Positions 1 through 7,569 of a stretch of 64,000 bases of DNA are shown here, in pieces (the first letter of the stretch is position 1; each line of letters begins with the position of its first letter). Under the pieces are notes generated by a model. The model was not told the origin of the DNA. It did not search any database and saw only the letters and a list, made by a program, of their open reading frames with translations. Source of the DNA: an uncultured Halomonas sp. (GTDB lineage: Bacteria > Pseudomonadota > Gammaproteobacteria > Pseudomonadales > Halomonadaceae); NCBI RefSeq assembly GCF_946887195.1, contig NZ_CAMPKE010000009.1:1-64000 (forward strand), read 5' to 3'. Position numbers and translations under genes: made by a program.

Positions 1-659
1 TCGGCCTTCTCCTCGACCAGGATGATCTCGCCCTTGTTGATCACCCCGATGCGGTCGGCCATCTCCTCGGCTTCCTCGATGTAATGGGTGGTCAGTATGA
101 TCGTCACGCCGCTCTCGCGAAGCCCACGCACCACGTTCCACATGTCGCGCCTGAGCTCGACATCCACGCCGGCGGTCGGTTCGTCGAGAAACAGAATCCG
201 CGGCTCGTGAGATAGCGCCTTGGCGATCAGCACGCGACGCTTCATGCCGCCGGATAGCGTGATCAGCCGGTTGTAGCGCTTGTCCCACAGGGCGAGATCC
301 TTGAGCACCTTCTCGATATGCGCGGGATTGGCCGGCTTGCCGAACAGCCCCCGGCTGAAGCTGACGGTGGCCCACACGGTCTCGAAGGCGTCGGTGGTCA
401 ACTCCTGCGGCACCAGGCCGACCTTCGCGCGCGCCGCGCGGTAATCGCCGACGATATCGTGGCCATCCGCCAGTACCGTGCCCTCACTGGGATTGACGAG
501 CCCGCAGATGATGCTGATCAGTGTCGTCTTGCCGGCGCCGTTGGGGCCGAGCAGGGCGAAGATTTCGCCGCGCCGCACATCCAGGTCGATGTTCTTGAGC
601 GCCTGGAATCCCGAGCGATAGGTCTTGGAAAGGTTCGAGACATGGATCGCTGACTGCAT
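1..659 (-). CDS. ABC transporter ATP-binding protein, YadG-like (partial)
   Basis: This is the ATPase subunit of an ABC-2 type exporter. The reverse-strand reading from ATG at 659 gives [17 protein letters not shown] and runs off the left edge at 1, so the C-terminus is missing. Walker A (GPNGAGKTT), the signature LSGGM and Walker B ([10 protein letters not shown]) followed by an H-loop TTHYIEEAE are all present and intact. The short signature form LSGGM, and the order of motifs, match the YadG/NodI/DrrA group, whose partner is a separate six-helix permease that should lie just beyond position 1. Substrate cannot be told from the ATPase. It lies downstream of another ABC exporter on the same strand, but a 170-base repeat-containing gap separates them, so they are probably separate units. 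Confidence 0.9.
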   Translation of the reverse strand, partial: MQSAIHVSNLSKTYRSGFQALKNIDLDVRRGEIFALLGPNGAGKTTLISIICGLVNPSEGTVLADGHDIVGDYRAARAKVGLVPQELTTDAFETVWATVSFSRGLFGKPANPAHIEKVLKDLALWDKRYNRLITLSGGMKRRVLIAKALSHEPRILFLDEPTAGVDVELRRDMWNVVRGLRESGVTIILTTHYIEEAEEMADRIGVINKGEIILVEEKA

Positions 660-670
660 GCGATGTCCTT

Positions 671-813
671 AGAGGGTGTCTACAAAATGCCTGCACTCAG
701 CAATACAGCGTTGAAATTAACCTCAAAATGCTCATTTACCCATCGTAAACTGCGCTTTTTCACTCAATTTCGCCTTGTCTTGCCTTTGTTCGCCTGTTTT
801 GTAAACACCCTCT
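671..813. repeat. Nested inverted-repeat element, copy 1
   Basis: Outer arms of 17 bases (671-687 and 797-813) pair with one mismatch. Inside is the core AATGCTCATTTAC (about 718-730), a five-base loop, then GTAAACTGCGCTT. The TTTAC/GTAAA stem closes the loop, and AATGCTCA opposite CTGCGCTT forms an internal bulge. Copies 2 and 3 (near 18600 and 20230) share the bulge bases but have different stems. The element sits between two minus-strand ABC genes, 17 bases past the stop of the upstream one. Confidence 0.75.
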
Positions 814-830
814 TATCGAGTGGGTGAAAA

Positions 831-2735
831 TCAGGTCGTGGGAATGATGCGCGGCCCCACCGGCGATTCGGCCTGGGCATCGAGCCCCAGGAAGCCGCCG
901 GATTGGCGCCGCCACAACCCGGCGTAGATACCATCGTGGCGCAGCAGCTCTTCATGGCTTCCGGTCTCGACGATGCGCCCGGCATCCATCACCACGAGTC
1001 GATCGAGCATGGCGATGGTCGACAGCCGATGCGCGATGGCGATCACCGTCTTGTTTTCCATCAACGTGAACAACTGCTCCTGGATCGCCGCTTCGATCTC
1101 GGAATCCAGTGCCGAGGTCGCCTCGTCGAGGATCAGGATCGGCGCGTCCTTGAGCAGCACCCGGGCAATCGCGATGCGCTGACGCTGGCCGCCGGAGAGC
1201 TTGACGCCGCGCTCGCCGACATGCGCGGCATAGCCGGTGCGGCCGCTGGCGTCGGATGCCGCGCGAATGAACCCGTCGGCATGCGCGCGCCGCGCCGCGT
1301 CGACGATCTCCGCCTCGCTGGCCTCGGGCCGGCCGTAGGCGATGTTGTCGGCGATCGAGCGGTGCAGCAGCGAGGTATCCTGCGTCACCAGGCCGATCTG
1401 GCGACGCAGCGACGCCTGGGTGACGGCGGCGATGTCCTGACCGTCGATAACGATACGCCCGCTTTCCAGTTCATAGAAGCGCAACAGCAGATTGATCAGG
1501 GTCGACTTGCCCGCGCCCGAGCGACCGACCAGCCCGATGCGCTCGCCCGGCGCGATGGTCAGCGAGAGATCGTCGATGACCCGTGGCTCGCTTCGTTCAC
1601 GGCTATGCTGGGCGCTTCTCTGAGCATAATGGAAATGCACCCGCTCGAGGCGTATCTCGCCGCGCGGTGTGGTCAATTCACGCGCCTCGGGGGCATCGGT
1701 GATGGTCTTCGGCTGGGCCAGGGTATTGATGCCGTCCTGCACCGTGCCGATGTTCTCGAACAGCCCCGCAACCTCCCAGAGAATCCAGTCCGACATGGCG
1801 CGCAGGCGCATGACCAGCGCGATGGCTACCGCGATGGCGCCCAGCGAAATCGCCGCCTGGTGCCAAGCGAGTATGGCGATGCCGGCAATCGCCACCAGCA
1901 GCAGCGAGTTGAGCGTCTGCAGGCAGACGGTGAGCTTGGTCACCAGCCGCATCTGCTTGTAGACCGTCTGCATGAAGCCATCCATGGCGCCGCGCACGTA
2001 GTCCTGTTCGCGGCGCGTATGGGCAAACAGCTTGATGGTCTGGATATTGGTGTAACTGTCGACGACCCGGCCGGTCATCTGGGCGCGAGCGTCCGCCTGG
2101 GCCTTGGAGATACGCCGCAGGCGCGGCACGAAATAGACCACGATGGCCAGATAACCCGCCAACCACACCACCAGCGGCGCCATCAGCCAGAGTTCGGTAC
2201 GCCCGAGCAGGACCATCGCGCCGGTGAAATACACCACCACGTAGACGAAAACGTCCATCAGCTTCATCACCGTCTCGCGGATGGCCAGCGCCGTCTGCAT
2301 GATCTTCTGCGAGACGCGCCCGGCGAACTCGTCCTGAAAGAACGGCAGGCTCTGGTCGAGCAGGTAACGGTGGGCGAGCCAGCGCACGATCATCGGATAG
2401 TTGCCGAAGATTCCTTGGTGGACGATCAGCGACTGCGCCAGTACCAGCAGCGGGAAAACCACTACGACCAGCAGCGCCATGCCGGCAAGCTCCCAGCCAT
2501 GTTCGGCGAAGAAGGTGCCGCGCTCACTGCCGCCGAGCCAATCGACCAGATCACCCATGTAGGAGAAGAATGTCACCTCGGCGATCGACACCAGCGCGGT
2601 GAGTACCGACATCACCGCCAGCAGCGGCAATACCGGCTTCGAATAGTGATACAGAAAGGCCAGCAGGCCACTGGGCGGCGTTTGCGGCTCGCCTTGCGGA
2701 TATGGATCGATTAGCGATTCGAAGTAACGGAACAT
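831..2735 (-). CDS. ABC transporter, fused permease and ATPase (MsbA-like exporter)
   Basis: A half-transporter exporter of about 634 residues that would work as a homodimer in the inner membrane. The N-terminal half carries six predicted helices (roughly residues 28-330). The C-terminal nucleotide-binding domain has Walker A GRSGAGKST, signature LSGGQ, Walker B ILILDEATSALDS and the H-loop IAHRLSTI. I chose ATG 2735 (MFRYFESLIDPYP), since homologues begin there; an in-frame GTG lies nine bases upstream. A basic, Ser/Arg-rich insert (QRSAQHSRERSEPR) sits at the start of the ATPase domain where relatives have a short loop. The gene is transcribed away from soxR, and a SoxR-type promoter lies between them, so the exporter probably removes redox-active or toxic compounds under oxidative stress. 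The substrate is not known. Confidence 0.93.
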   Translation of the reverse strand: MFRYFESLIDPYPQGEPQTPPSGLLAFLYHYSKPVLPLLAVMSVLTALVSIAEVTFFSYMGDLVDWLGGSERGTFFAEHGWELAGMALLVVVVFPLLVLAQSLIVHQGIFGNYPMIVRWLAHRYLLDQSLPFFQDEFAGRVSQKIMQTALAIRETVMKLMDVFVYVVVYFTGAMVLLGRTELWLMAPLVVWLAGYLAIVVYFVPRLRRISKAQADARAQMTGRVVDSYTNIQTIKLFAHTRREQDYVRGAMDGFMQTVYKQMRLVTKLTVCLQTLNSLLLVAIAGIAILAWHQAAISLGAIAVAIALVMRLRAMSDWILWEVAGLFENIGTVQDGINTLAQPKTITDAPEARELTTPRGEIRLERVHFHYAQRSAQHSRERSEPRVIDDLSLTIAPGERIGLVGRSGAGKSTLINLLLRFYELESGRIVIDGQDIAAVTQASLRRQIGLVTQDTSLLHRSIADNIAYGRPEASEAEIVDAARRAHADGFIRAASDASGRTGYAAHVGERGVKLSGGQRQRIAIARVLLKDAPILILDEATSALDSEIEAAIQEQLFTLMENKTVIAIAHRLSTIAMLDRLVVMDAGRIVETGSHEELLRHDGIYAGLWRRQSGGFLGLDAQAESPVGPRIIPTT

Positions 2736-2803
2736 GGCGAACACACCGGGATTAAGTGGCTGTTGGCAAAACCGACAACAGGGTTGTCAGCCGAGCGCCA
2801 ATC

Positions 2804-2834
2804 AGGGTAAAACCTCAACATTGCTTAAGGTCAA
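2804..2834 (-). promoter_or_regulatory. SoxR-type promoter and SoxR box for the ABC exporter
   Basis: Reading the minus strand, a -35 TTGACC (2834-2829) and a -10 TACCCT (2809-2804) are separated by exactly 19 bases, the overlong spacing that MerR-family activators correct by twisting DNA. The spacer contains an 18-base dyad, CCTCAACATTGCTTAAGG on the plus strand (2813-2830), which closely matches the known SoxR box (CCTCAAG...CTTGAGG). It lies about 70 bases before the exporter start and about 35 before soxR. Confidence 0.85.
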
Positions 2835-2863
2835 GAGATTGATTCCATAAAAGCGAGATTACG

Positions 2864-3325
2864 ATGATAAGAGGTGATGGCGAGCGCATTCATAAACAAC
2901 TCAGCGTAGGTGAAGTGGCCAAGCGTAGCGGTGTTGCCGTTTCCACGCTGCATTTCTACGAAGCCAAAGGGCTGATCGCGAGCTGGCGCAATGCCGGCAA
3001 TCAGCGCCGTTACTCGCGCGATGTGCTGCGTCGCGTGGCGATCATCAAGGTCGCCCAGCGCACCGGCATTCCGCTGGCATCGATTCGCGAAGCGCTGCAC
3101 ACCCTGCCCGAGGGGCGCACGCCGACGGCGGCGGATTGGGGCCGACTATCGGCTACCTGGAAAGTCGACCTGGATGCACGAATCGACCGCCTGGCGCGCC
3201 TGCGCGATCAACTCGATCATTGCATCGGTTGCGGCTGCCTCTCGCTGGACGACTGCCCGCTGCGCAATCCCTGGGATGAGCTGGCCGAGCAGGGGCCGGG
3301 GCCGCACCTGCTCGATCCGGTCTAG
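2864..3325 (+). CDS. soxR: Redox-sensitive transcriptional activator SoxR
   Basis: A MerR-family activator of 153 residues. The N-terminal winged helix (residues 13-80) contains [20 protein letters not shown], followed by the long dimerisation helix. The C-terminal cluster-binding motif C120-X2-C123-X-C125-X5-C131 is complete ([12 protein letters not shown]), so the protein should bind the [2Fe-2S] centre whose oxidation switches SoxR on. Outside the enteric bacteria SoxR usually controls a small local set of exporters and oxidoreductases rather than soxS. Here the divergent ABC exporter, with a SoxR box in its promoter, is the obvious target. The start ATG at 2864 gives the usual short leader before the helix-turn-helix. 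Confidence 0.96.
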   Translation: MIRGDGERIHKQLSVGEVAKRSGVAVSTLHFYEAKGLIASWRNAGNQRRYSRDVLRRVAIIKVAQRTGIPLASIREALHTLPEGRTPTAADWGRLSATWKVDLDARIDRLARLRDQLDHCIGCGCLSLDDCPLRNPWDELAEQGPGPHLLDPV

Positions 3326-3356
3326 TCGCCGGTGTCGATGATCGACGTCTGGCGAC

Positions 3357-3563
3357 TCACTCGAGCTCGATCCTGCCGTCGAAATCGACCTTGAGATTGA
3401 GCTCACCGACTTCCAGCGTCATGCGTACCGGCAGAGTTTCCGAGCCTTTCAGGCGGCCTTCTTCGATGGCCTTGTATACCGCCTGTTCGATGTCGTGCTG
3501 TGAGCCGATGCCGACTTTCTTCAAAAACTTGCGGACGCTGATATTGAAGGCTTCCTCGTTCAT
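3357..3563 (-). CDS. DUF6494 family small protein
   Basis: A 68-residue acidic protein (MNEEAFNISVRKFLKKVGI...) of a family with no known function. It has no signal peptide or membrane helix. The sequence suggests an N-terminal helical part (residues 3-40) and a C-terminal beta part rich in alternating hydrophobic residues (MTLEVGELNLKVDFDGRIELE region). A GGAGAG ribosome site lies seven bases before ATG 3563. It stands alone between soxR (convergent) and the cysteine-desulfhydrase-like gene, with independent transcription likely. Confidence 0.85.
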   Translation of the reverse strand: MNEEAFNISVRKFLKKVGIGSQHDIEQAVYKAIEEGRLKGSETLPVRMTLEVGELNLKVDFDGRIELE

Positions 3564-3638
3564 GGCGGTCTCTCCAATGTGGCATGAGTCCTCACAGACT
3601 AGCGCCGGATGCCGCGCTTGTCGCGAGGCTGGCAGCCC

Positions 3639-4766
3639 TTATTGACGAGTGCCGATAGCGGTGATGCTTGCCAGCTCATCGGTATATTCGCGATGCGTGG
3701 GGTGGTTGCCGTCGAGCCAGGCGTCGTCATACAGCGTGTCGCGGTAACGCTGGCCGTCGTCGCAGATCAGCATCAGCAGCGCGGCTTGTTCTCCGCGTTC
3801 GTGCAGGCAGGCGGCATGACGCAGCGCGCCGATCAGCGCGGTGCCGGTCGAGGGGCCGGCGCGCAACGAGAAATGTCGATTCAACCAGCGCGAGGCGGCC
3901 AGGCTGGCGGCATCCTCGATGGTTTGCAGGGTGTCGAAGGCTTGCGGCAGGAACGCCGGCGCGGGGCAGGGGCGGCCGATGCCCTCGATGGGATTGGCAC
4001 CGTCAAGTGCCGGAGCGGCTTCGCCAGCCCACAGCGAGCGATAGATGGAGCGCTGGGGATCGACGCCATGGATTTCACTCGTCAAACCGCGATAGCGCAG
4101 GTGCCGAGCGAAGGTCGCGGCGGTACCGCCGGTGCCGGCACCCAAAATCACCGCGTGCGGGGCGGGCTCGTCGAGCGCCTCGAGCTGGCGCAGGCTCTCG
4201 GCGGCGAGATTGTCGTCACTGCGCCAATCGCTGGCCTCGCTGGCGAAGCGGAACTGATCCATGAAATGCCCACCGCATTCACCGGCGAGCCGTGCCGCCG
4301 TGCTGCAAAGTGCCGCCGAGTCGTCGATGACATGCACCTGGCCGCCTTCGGCGCTGATCGCATCCAGCTTGGCGCGAGCGGTGCCGCGTGGCACCACGGC
4401 GATGAACGGCAGGCCAAGTCGGCGCGCGAACCAGGCCTCGGAGACGGCGGTGGAGCCGGATGACGCCTCGATGACCGGCGCACCGGGCGTCAGCCAGCCA
4501 TGGCACAGCGCATGCTCGAACAGTGAGGCGGCAAGACGATGCTTGAGGCTGCCGCTGGGATGGGCGCGTTCATCCTTGAGATACACACGCATGCCGGGCA
4601 GCCGGGGAAACGCCAGCCGATAAAGCGGGGTGGCCCGAGCTTGATGCTTGAGTGCGTGCAGTCTCGCCAATCGATCGCGTTGCCAGGCACGTTGCGCGCA
4701 TCGATCGGACAGTTCGACCGCTGTGTTGTGCGACGTGGCTATTGTCGAATGGGTGAGCGATGGCAT
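3639..4766 (-). CDS. PLP-dependent cysteine desulfhydrase / cysteine synthase-like enzyme
   Basis: A 375-residue fold-type II PLP enzyme of the cysteine synthase/cystathionine beta-synthase group. The PLP lysine is in PSGSLKHR (about residue 75), the substrate loop is EASSGSTAVSEA, and the phosphate-binding glycine loop is GAGTGGTAAT. The long N-terminal extension and the GSLKHR site resemble Mycobacterium Cds1-type L-cysteine desulfhydrases, which release sulfide, pyruvate and ammonia from cysteine. It is divergent from a DecR-like regulator at 4895, and DecR in E. coli switches on cysteine breakdown, which supports a desulfhydrase over a synthase. In E. coli the target (CyuA) is an unrelated iron-sulfur enzyme. 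ATG 4766 is preceded by GGAG at five bases. Confidence 0.85.
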   Translation of the reverse strand: MPSLTHSTIATSHNTAVELSDRCAQRAWQRDRLARLHALKHQARATPLYRLAFPRLPGMRVYLKDERAHPSGSLKHRLAASLFEHALCHGWLTPGAPVIEASSGSTAVSEAWFARRLGLPFIAVVPRGTARAKLDAISAEGGQVHVIDDSAALCSTAARLAGECGGHFMDQFRFASEASDWRSDDNLAAESLRQLEALDEPAPHAVILGAGTGGTAATFARHLRYRGLTSEIHGVDPQRSIYRSLWAGEAAPALDGANPIEGIGRPCPAPAFLPQAFDTLQTIEDAASLAASRWLNRHFSLRAGPSTGTALIGALRHAACLHERGEQAALLMLICDDGQRYRDTLYDDAWLDGNHPTHREYTDELASITAIGTRQ

Positions 4767-4866
4767 GGTGGCTCCAGAGGCGAGATAAAGAGGCGATGAT
4801 GCCGCTTAGCGTAGCCCTCCTGACGAAGCATTCCTTGCCAAAATAGCCCTCGATAGACAGTGTCAA

Positions 4867-4880
4867 GGAAATTTTTTTCC
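4867..4880. promoter_or_regulatory. A/T-rich inverted repeat, candidate DecR operator
   Basis: GGAAA-TTTT-TTTCC is a perfect five-base inverted repeat with a four-base centre in the 128-base gap between the divergent desulfhydrase-like gene and decR. It is 15 bases before the decR start. Lrp/AsnC regulators favour A/T-centred dyads of this sort. Assignment is by position only. Confidence 0.4.
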
Positions 4881-4894
4881 ACATTGAGGCGCAT

Positions 4895-5362
4895 ATGGGT
4901 GAAATTATGCTCGACAAGGTCGACCGTGAGCTGCTCACGCTCCTGCAGCGCGATGCCACGCTCTCGCTGAACGCGCTGGCCGAGGCGGTCCATCTCACTT
5001 CATCGCCCTGTTGGAAACGCCTGAAACGACTCGAAGAGAGCGGCGTGTTGCGTGGCCGAGTGGCGCTGCTCGACCCTGACCGGCTGGGGCTCGGGCTGAC
5101 CGCCTTCGTGCAACTGCGCACCCGCGACCACTCGAGCGCCTGGTTCGAGCGCTTCGTGGCGCTGGTCGAAGGCTTCGAGGAAGTCACCGAGTTCTATCGT
5201 ATGGCTGGCGACTACGACTACCTGATCAAGTTGCAGGTCGCCGATATGAACGCCTACGACCGTGTCTACAAGCGGCTGGTGAACGGCATCGACGGTTTGG
5301 TCGACGTGTCGGCGCGGTTCGCCATGGAGCGCATCAAGTACACCACCGCGTTGCCGTTGTGA
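4895..5362 (+). CDS. decR: Lrp/AsnC-family regulator, DecR (YbaO) type
   Basis: A 155-residue Lrp/AsnC-family regulator. The N-terminal winged helix ([19 protein letters not shown]...[15 protein letters not shown]) and the C-terminal RAM ligand domain are both present. As I recall the E. coli protein, the match to DecR (YbaO) is close over the whole length, including [14 protein letters not shown] and the ending KYTTALPL. DecR responds to L-cysteine and activates its degradation. The divergent PLP desulfhydrase-like gene is the likely target. A GAGG six bases before ATG 4895 favours that start over ATG 4907, which matches the start of E. coli DecR; the difference is four residues. Confidence 0.85.
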   Translation: MGEIMLDKVDRELLTLLQRDATLSLNALAEAVHLTSSPCWKRLKRLEESGVLRGRVALLDPDRLGLGLTAFVQLRTRDHSSAWFERFVALVEGFEEVTEFYRMAGDYDYLIKLQVADMNAYDRVYKRLVNGIDGLVDVSARFAMERIKYTTALPL

Positions 5363-5406
5363 AATTGGCCGATGTGGATCGATATTGGTTCTAGCTAAAT
5401 TAAGCT

Positions 5407-6291
5407 CTAGTCACGACAAAGTCTCTCTTTTACCGATTGCGCCACGAAATCCACGAACGCTCGAATCCGCGCGACCCGGCGCAAATCCGGATGGGTCAGC
5501 AGCCACAAATCGGTCGCCAGTTCCGGTATCGGTTCGCCGATCCGGGCCAATCGATCGTCGCCATCGCATAAATAGCAGGGCAGCACCGCCAGCCCGATGC
5601 CATCGCGAACCGCCATAAGCATTCCCATCAGCGTATCGACTCGATACCGACAATACCGATCGACGCCATGATCAGTCATCCAGGCATCCAGCGCTCGGTA
5701 TGCCAGGCGCTCATCCGCTCCCACCCAATCGGTAGTATCCAGATCCAGCGCGCCTTCATTAAAGATCGCGGTGTCTGCACGGCCATAAATCGCTTGAGCG
5801 ATGGTTCCGGCTCTACGTCCGATCAGAGTCTCGGGAGGTGTCAGAGATGGGCGAATCGCGACATCGGCTTCGCGCTTGGTCAAATTGAAAAGCTGATTGG
5901 AAACGGCGATTTCCAGAAATATCTCAGGATGGGAGAGGCGAAAAGCCGCAAAGATCGGCGACAGCAGCCCCGCAAGCAGGGTATCGGTCGTCGTCACGCG
6001 CACAGTGCCCGAAGGACGCAGATCCTGTCCGATCACGCGACGCTCGACGCCCAATACCTCGGCTTCGATGCGCTGAGCCGACACGGTAATATCCTCACCT
6101 GCTGGCGTCGGTGCGTAGCCAGCGCGTGAGCGTTCGAACAGCTTCGCGCCTAGGCGCTGCTCGATGTTACCGAGGCGCCGGAAGACCGTGGCATGACTGA
6201 CACCCAATCGCCGGGCCGCGCCCGAGAGTGAGCCGGCCTCGGCGATGGCCATCACGGTTTTAAGGTCGTCCCAGAGGATTTCGTTGTTCAT
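5407..6291 (-). CDS. LysR-family transcriptional regulator
   Basis: A 294-residue LysR-type regulator. The winged helix-turn-helix occupies residues 8-65 (LKTVMAIAEAGSLSGAARRL, then SHATVFRRLGNIEQRLGAKLFERS), and a periplasmic-binding-like effector domain covers residues 90-290. The N-terminal fingerprint is of the group with a long linker and 'PSGTVRVTTTDTL', common in quinone- and drug-responsive members. It is divergent from the NAD(P)H quinone-reductase-type gene at 6386, and the 94-base gap probably holds a shared operator. The neighbouring flavoprotein is thus the likely target. The effector is unknown. Confidence 0.9.
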   Translation of the reverse strand: MNNEILWDDLKTVMAIAEAGSLSGAARRLGVSHATVFRRLGNIEQRLGAKLFERSRAGYAPTPAGEDITVSAQRIEAEVLGVERRVIGQDLRPSGTVRVTTTDTLLAGLLSPIFAAFRLSHPEIFLEIAVSNQLFNLTKREADVAIRPSLTPPETLIGRRAGTIAQAIYGRADTAIFNEGALDLDTTDWVGADERLAYRALDAWMTDHGVDRYCRYRVDTLMGMLMAVRDGIGLAVLPCYLCDGDDRLARIGEPIPELATDLWLLTHPDLRRVARIRAFVDFVAQSVKERLCRD

Positions 6292-6385
6292 TTTTGCAAA
6301 CTTGATTTCCAGTGATAGGCAATTCTAGTTCCTTTACGCAACGTTCATAGTTGGGTTCTCTGAAATCGCATCGAGAACTAACGAC

Positions 6386-7150
6386 ATGCAAGTGCTAATC
6401 GTTCACTGCCATCCCGAGCCCCGCTCGTTCAATGCCACTCTCAAGGACGTGGCTATCAATACGCTGCAGCGCCTCGGTCATACGGTAGAGATTTCCGATC
6501 TCTACGCCGAAGGCTTCGACCCGGCGGAAGGCCCCGTGCATTATGCGGAGCGCGCAAACCCGGAGGCTTTCTCGGCGCTGACCGAACAGCGCTATGCCAG
6601 CGAGATCGGTAGCCTACCCGCCGATGTACAGCGCGAGATCGCGCGGCTGGAGCGCGCGGATCTGGTGATATTCCAGTTTCCCCTCTGGTGGCATGCACAG
6701 CCGGCCATGCTCAAGGGCTGGCTGGATCGGGTGTTCGTCTATGGCGGGCTCTATACGGGCAAGCGGCGCTACGATTGTGGTCACTTTTTAGGGCGACGCG
6801 CCATTTGCTGCGTCACCACCGGCGGGCCGGCGGCCACCTTCGCGCATAACGGGCGTGGGGGCGATGTCGAGTTGCTGTTATGGCCTATGAACTATTCGCT
6901 GTACTACATGGGTTTTGAGGTATTGCCGCCTTTTCTGGCTCACGGTATTCAGGGCGGCGGCCCGATCTATCAGGCGCAGAATACTTTCAAGGCTCAGCTC
7001 GAGACCTATCAATCGGATTGGGCACAGCGCTTGGAGAATCTTCAGGATGACACACCGATTCCTTTTACCGGCTGGAACGACTGGGATGAGCGTGGCGTAC
7101 TCAAACCGGGGGTCGAGGGGTACGATTATTTTATTCGCGCCCGGCCTTAG
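6386..7150 (+). CDS. NAD(P)H dehydrogenase (quinone), NQO1/flavodoxin-like fold
   Basis: A 254-residue cytoplasmic flavoprotein of the NQO1/MdaB/KefF fold. The FMN/FAD phosphate loop is VHCHPEPRSFNATL (residues 6-19), and the FPLWWHAQPAMLKGWLDRVF segment (about 96-115) is the family's flavin and quinone contact. TTGGPAATFAHNGRGG matches the second flavin loop. Such enzymes make two-electron reductions of quinones, nitro- or azo-compounds and so protect against redox cycling. It is divergent from a LysR regulator. The C-terminus (GWNDWDERGVLKPGVEGYDYF) is slightly longer than in small MdaB enzymes. Confidence 0.9.
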   Translation: MQVLIVHCHPEPRSFNATLKDVAINTLQRLGHTVEISDLYAEGFDPAEGPVHYAERANPEAFSALTEQRYASEIGSLPADVQREIARLERADLVIFQFPLWWHAQPAMLKGWLDRVFVYGGLYTGKRRYDCGHFLGRRAICCVTTGGPAATFAHNGRGGDVELLLWPMNYSLYYMGFEVLPPFLAHGIQGGGPIYQAQNTFKAQLETYQSDWAQRLENLQDDTPIPFTGWNDWDERGVLKPGVEGYDYFIRARP

Positions 7151-7211
7151 CTGGCCGATTTGGAGCATGCTTGAGTATGCTTGACCTAAACTAAACTTGA
7201 GGTTTTATAGT

Positions 7212-7474
7212 CCTCGCGTGCACTGGATGGCACCGTTTGATGCGCCCCCACGCCCACGTACGCACATAGCGCTGCGCGTCGTGATCGACGGCGAACCCTG
7301 GCGCGTTACACGCTTGCGCGTAATCGCTTTAGCGTGCGAACGCCGGATGGCGATCTGCAACGGCGCATGCTGAGCGCCGACGAGATCGAGCGTGTGCTGG
7401 CCGAAACGTTCGGTCTGCGCGTGGAGCCCGACTGGCGGCCAATCATCGAGCGCGCCGTCGCGATGGGCGATTGA
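7212..7474 (+). pseudogene. Remnant of arylamine N-acetyltransferase with internal deletion
   Basis: Two pieces of an arylamine N-acetyltransferase are joined in different frames. From 7212 the reading PRVHWMAPFDAPPRPRTHIA, followed by LRVVIDGEPW, matches the region just before the catalytic histidine. At about 7303 it jumps, in another frame, to ARYTLARNRFSVRTPDG and then the C-terminal tail, ending in TGA at 7472-7474. The N-terminal third with the catalytic cysteine, and the middle with the catalytic His and Asp, are gone. No start codon or ribosome site is left. The family normally has about 260-280 residues; about 85 codons remain. Its stop lies 95 bases before the MFS gene start. Confidence 0.75.
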
Positions 7475-7569
7475 CTGCGGCATGCACCACGGCGCCTGAC
7501 GTATCCCCGCGTTTACTTCGTGGCGGTAGTAGCTTTGCCCAGCGGGTGCTCATTTTCTTAGAGCGCGTC

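Noticed and set aside
903..2714. Long plus-strand open frame of about 600 codons
   Set aside because: It lies opposite the ABC exporter gene and its product is Arg/His/Gly/Gln-rich with no family features; GC-rich codon use keeps this frame open.
7471..7569. Upstream in-frame extension of the MFS gene
   Set aside because: The extension starts at TTG, overlaps the N-acetyltransferase remnant and gives a polar stretch before the first helix; ATG 7570 is the natural start.
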